Below, in pieces: positions 34,254 to 36,246 of a stretch of DNA of 36,246 nt (position 1 is the first letter of the stretch; each line of letters starts with the position of its first letter). Source of the stretch: Nostoc sp. 'Peltigera membranacea cyanobiont' 210A (lineage in GTDB: Bacteria; Cyanobacteriota; Cyanobacteriia; Cyanobacteriales; Nostocaceae); contig NZ_NOLJ01000003.1 in the NCBI RefSeq assembly GCF_002246015.1, positions 603,689 through 639,934 of the forward strand. The letters run 5' to 3'. A model generated the notes under the pieces. That model saw only the letters and a list, made by a program, of their open reading frames with translations. It was not told the DNA's origin and made no database searches. The position numbers and the translations under genes are program-made.

Positions 34254-35915
34254 ATGCACCATCTCAAATTTGCTCCGAGTTGGTTGCGATTTTTAACTAT
34301 CTTCTTATTGACGATGGGTATATTGTTTCGCTTTTCTAATCTTGATGGTAAAGTTTTCTGGCAAGATGAAGTTTATGCCTCATTGCGAATTTCTGGTTAC
34401 ACAATTAATGAAGCTAAACAGCAACTTTTTAATAATCGTGTGATTGGCAAAGAAAGTTTTGCTCAGTTTCAAGGTGCAAATCCAGACAAAAGCTTAAATG
34501 ACACAATTATGTCTTTGGCAAAACAAGATTCTCAGCATCCACCGTTGTATTACATAATAGCCAGATTGTGGATGGAAATTTTTGGTAATTCGGTGACGGC
34601 GATTAGAAGTTTATCAGCCTGCATCAGTTTGCTGGTTTTCCCTTGTGTTTATTGGCTATGCCGAGAATTATTTAATGTGCCATTATCAGTTCCTGGTGTT
34701 GCGATGCCTGCGGCGGGCGTAGCCATCGCACTCATGGCTATCTCTCCAATTCACCTAGTATACGCCCAAGAAGCACAAGAATATATTCTTTGGTTAGTCA
34801 CCATTTTACTATCCAGTGCGTCTCTGCTGCGAGCCATACGGCTAGAAGATGAGCTAGCAAAGGAACGACAAAAACCCGATTTATTCGCTATCTGGAGCAT
34901 TTATGCAGTCACTTTAGCGATGAGTCTTTATACATTTATTTGGAGTGCATTTGTCGCAGTTGCTCATGGAATTTATGTGATGATAACTGCCAAATTTAAG
35001 TTTACTGAAACTGTGAGAACTTATCTGCTAGCATCACTAGTCGGTTTTTTAGCTTTCATGCCTTGGATAACAGTTGTAATTGGTGAATTTTTTCAATTTT
35101 TGATTTCAGCAGATAAAACAACAGCGCAGTCAGATTTAATACCTATCTTTCCATTTTTATTGATGCAGTTAAGCCGGATTTTTTTTGATATAGACCTTAG
35201 CTCAGAAAATTCTCTAGGCTATTTAATTGCACTAGCTTTTTTAACTTTGGTAGGATATTCAATTTATTTTATTTGTCAATCAACTAACTATAAAGTTTGG
35301 TCTTTTATCATCACGTTAATTGTAGTACCAGCATTACCCCTAATACTACCAGATTTAATTGTTGGGAGTATACGATCGTCTACCGAAGCATATTTAATCC
35401 CATCTTATTTAGGAATCCAATTAGCTGTTGCCTATTTACTAACTACGCAACTATATAATGGGAGCGGATCGCGTCGGACCTTTTGGCGCATAATCATGAC
35501 ATTAGTGATTATTTGTGGTTTGATTTCTTCTAAGGTGAGTTCACAGGCAGAAACTTGGTGGAATAAGGGTATGAATTATGGCAATCCCCAAGTTGCCCAA
35601 ATCATTAATCAGAGTAATCGTCCACTTTTGATTAGTGGTGCTTTTAGCAATAATTATGGTAATGTATTTTCTTTAAGCTATCTTTTGGAACCAAAAGTGC
35701 GATTTCTGTTGGTGAACAATCAAAAAATTCCTAAAATTCCTGATGGATTTACTGATGTATTTTTACTTAATCCTTCAGAGACTTGGGGCCAAACAATAGA
35801 AAAAAAGTATAAATTCAAGACAGATATTGTTTATCGTGATAACTATTATTCAATCTGGAAATTGGCTAAAACTCGTAATTTGCGCCGACGTAATATTTCG
35901 CCTAATAATCAATGA
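34254..35915 (+). CDS. Multi-pass membrane glycosyltransferase (GT39/PMT-like)
   Basis: 553 residues, start preceded by AGGAAA. About ten hydrophobic helices and an N-terminal FWQDEVYASLR (about 34-44), whose acidic pair after the first helix is the typical catalytic place of dolichyl- or polyprenyl-phosphate-dependent GT-C enzymes (PMT/ArnT group). QDSQHPPLYYIIARLW (about 90-105) is the next conserved loop and LVYAQEAQEYILW follows. The enzyme would move a sugar from a lipid carrier onto an acceptor on the outer face of the membrane. Residues 150-159 (AMPAAGVAIA) come from a dispersed palindromic repeat. Upstream 33953-34253 has a weak hairpin (33971-34009) and a repeat fragment near 34165-34200. 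Confidence 0.85.
   Translation: MHHLKFAPSWLRFLTIFLLTMGILFRFSNLDGKVFWQDEVYASLRISGYTINEAKQQLFNNRVIGKESFAQFQGANPDKSLNDTIMSLAKQDSQHPPLYYIIARLWMEIFGNSVTAIRSLSACISLLVFPCVYWLCRELFNVPLSVPGVAMPAAGVAIALMAISPIHLVYAQEAQEYILWLVTILLSSASLLRAIRLEDELAKERQKPDLFAIWSIYAVTLAMSLYTFIWSAFVAVAHGIYVMITAKFKFTETVRTYLLASLVGFLAFMPWITVVIGEFFQFLISADKTTAQSDLIPIFPFLLMQLSRIFFDIDLSSENSLGYLIALAFLTLVGYSIYFICQSTNYKVWSFIITLIVVPALPLILPDLIVGSIRSSTEAYLIPSYLGIQLAVAYLLTTQLYNGSGSRRTFWRIIMTLVIICGLISSKVSSQAETWWNKGMNYGNPQVAQIINQSNRPLLISGAFSNNYGNVFSLSYLLEPKVRFLLVNNQKIPKIPDGFTDVFLLNPSETWGQTIEKKYKFKTDIVYRDNYYSIWKLAKTRNLRRRNISPNNQ
34701..34729. repeat. Dispersed palindromic repeat translated inside the glycosyltransferase
   Basis: A 29-bp copy starting GCGATGCCTGCGG and ending GTAGCCATCGC, with GCGATG/CATCGC ends, reads through in frame as ten Ala/Gly/Val-rich residues. 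They lie within a hydrophobic helix, so the insertion is tolerated. Confidence 0.6.
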
Positions 35916-35981
35916 TCTGCCGAGCTATTAACTAGATAAACAATTCTTCCATAGCTGACAACTCTTGATAAGTTCTTTATT

Positions 35982-36159
35982 AGAGGTTGTTTGAAAAGTG
36001 ATTAACTGTGATTTTAATTGCGTTGTCACCCCCCTTAATCCCCCCTTGTAAAGGGGGGAAACAAGAAAAATCCGGTTCCCTCCCCAATACATACGGGGAA
36101 GGTTAGGGAGGGGTAAAAAAATATTTTATACCTCAATTATGACTTTTCAAACATCCTCT
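35982..36159. mobile_element. MITE-like element with 18-bp TIRs
   Basis: 35982-35999 (AGAGGTTGTTTGAAAAGT) and 36142-36159 (ACTTTTCAAACATCCTCT) are inverted copies with one mismatch, bounding 178 bp without a gene. Interior arms such as CCCCCCTT/AAGGGGGG form hairpins. Immediately after it, from 36160, another repeat (TAGACCTCTTGCAAAAGT, with a CCCCTCCC/GGGAGGGG hairpin at 36198-36221) is cut by the window end. Confidence 0.65.
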
Positions 36160-36246
36160 TAGACCTCTTGCAAAAGTCCCTAACACCCCACCCCCAACCC
36201 CTCCCTGCTCTTCGGGAGGGGAGACAAAGCGTAGCTTTGGCGGGGT

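Overview
The window is cyanobacterial and most likely comes from a filamentous, heterocyst-forming Nostoc/Anabaena-type genome. The octamer GCGATCGC (HIP1) occurs more than twenty times, intergenic DNA is full of short tandem heptamers and small palindromic or inverted-repeat elements, and the gene families are typical of Nostocales. No rRNA, tRNA, CRISPR array, phage module or transposase gene is visible. I see 23 convincing protein genes or strong candidates, one small hypothetical gene, one broken gene and one candidate small RNA.

Layout. 1-4.3 kb holds a very large Hsp70-like protein with a coiled-coil front and a long acidic linker. 4.6-8.8 kb is a mixed stretch: a polyprenyl-phosphate sugar phosphotransferase, a lone sugar ABC-transporter permease, a small hypothetical, a catalase-like heme protein and 5-formyltetrahydrofolate cyclo-ligase. 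8.85-13.4 kb is a reverse-strand exopolysaccharide/glycan block: a family-4 glycosyltransferase and a second sugar phosphotransferase, followed by gmd and a GDP-fucose synthase, which make GDP-fucose from GDP-mannose. 13.7-20.2 kb carries a CSP41-like atypical SDR, a Uma2 nuclease-fold protein, an SMP-30-like lactonase, a 21-bp repeat array fused to a hicB-like fragment, pgsA, an aspartase and a DUF362 protein. 20.2-21.9 kb is mostly non-coding and contains a candidate NtcA-controlled small RNA and a small membrane protein gene. 21.9-23.9 kb has ppa, panD and a beta-lactamase-fold protein that has lost its metal-binding motif. 23.9-30.5 kb is a reverse-strand envelope region: a secreted haemagglutinin-type adhesin, an HtrA-type protease and a PBP4-type carboxypeptidase. 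31.2-36 kb holds a LOG-family nucleotide hydrolase, a GNAT acyltransferase and a membrane glycosyltransferase.

The most distinctive content lies between and inside the genes. At least six non-autonomous inverted-repeat (MITE-like) elements can be delimited. One has a 9-bp target duplication, one supplies the stop codon of a gene, and two belong to one family 2 kb apart. Short iterated palindromic repeats have also entered reading frames. The items I rate highest are the candidate NsiR4-like small RNA near 20.4 kb, the metal-site-less MBL protein at 23 kb, the hicB remnant extended by 21-bp repeats at 17 kb, and the coiled-coil/Hsp70 fusion at the left end.
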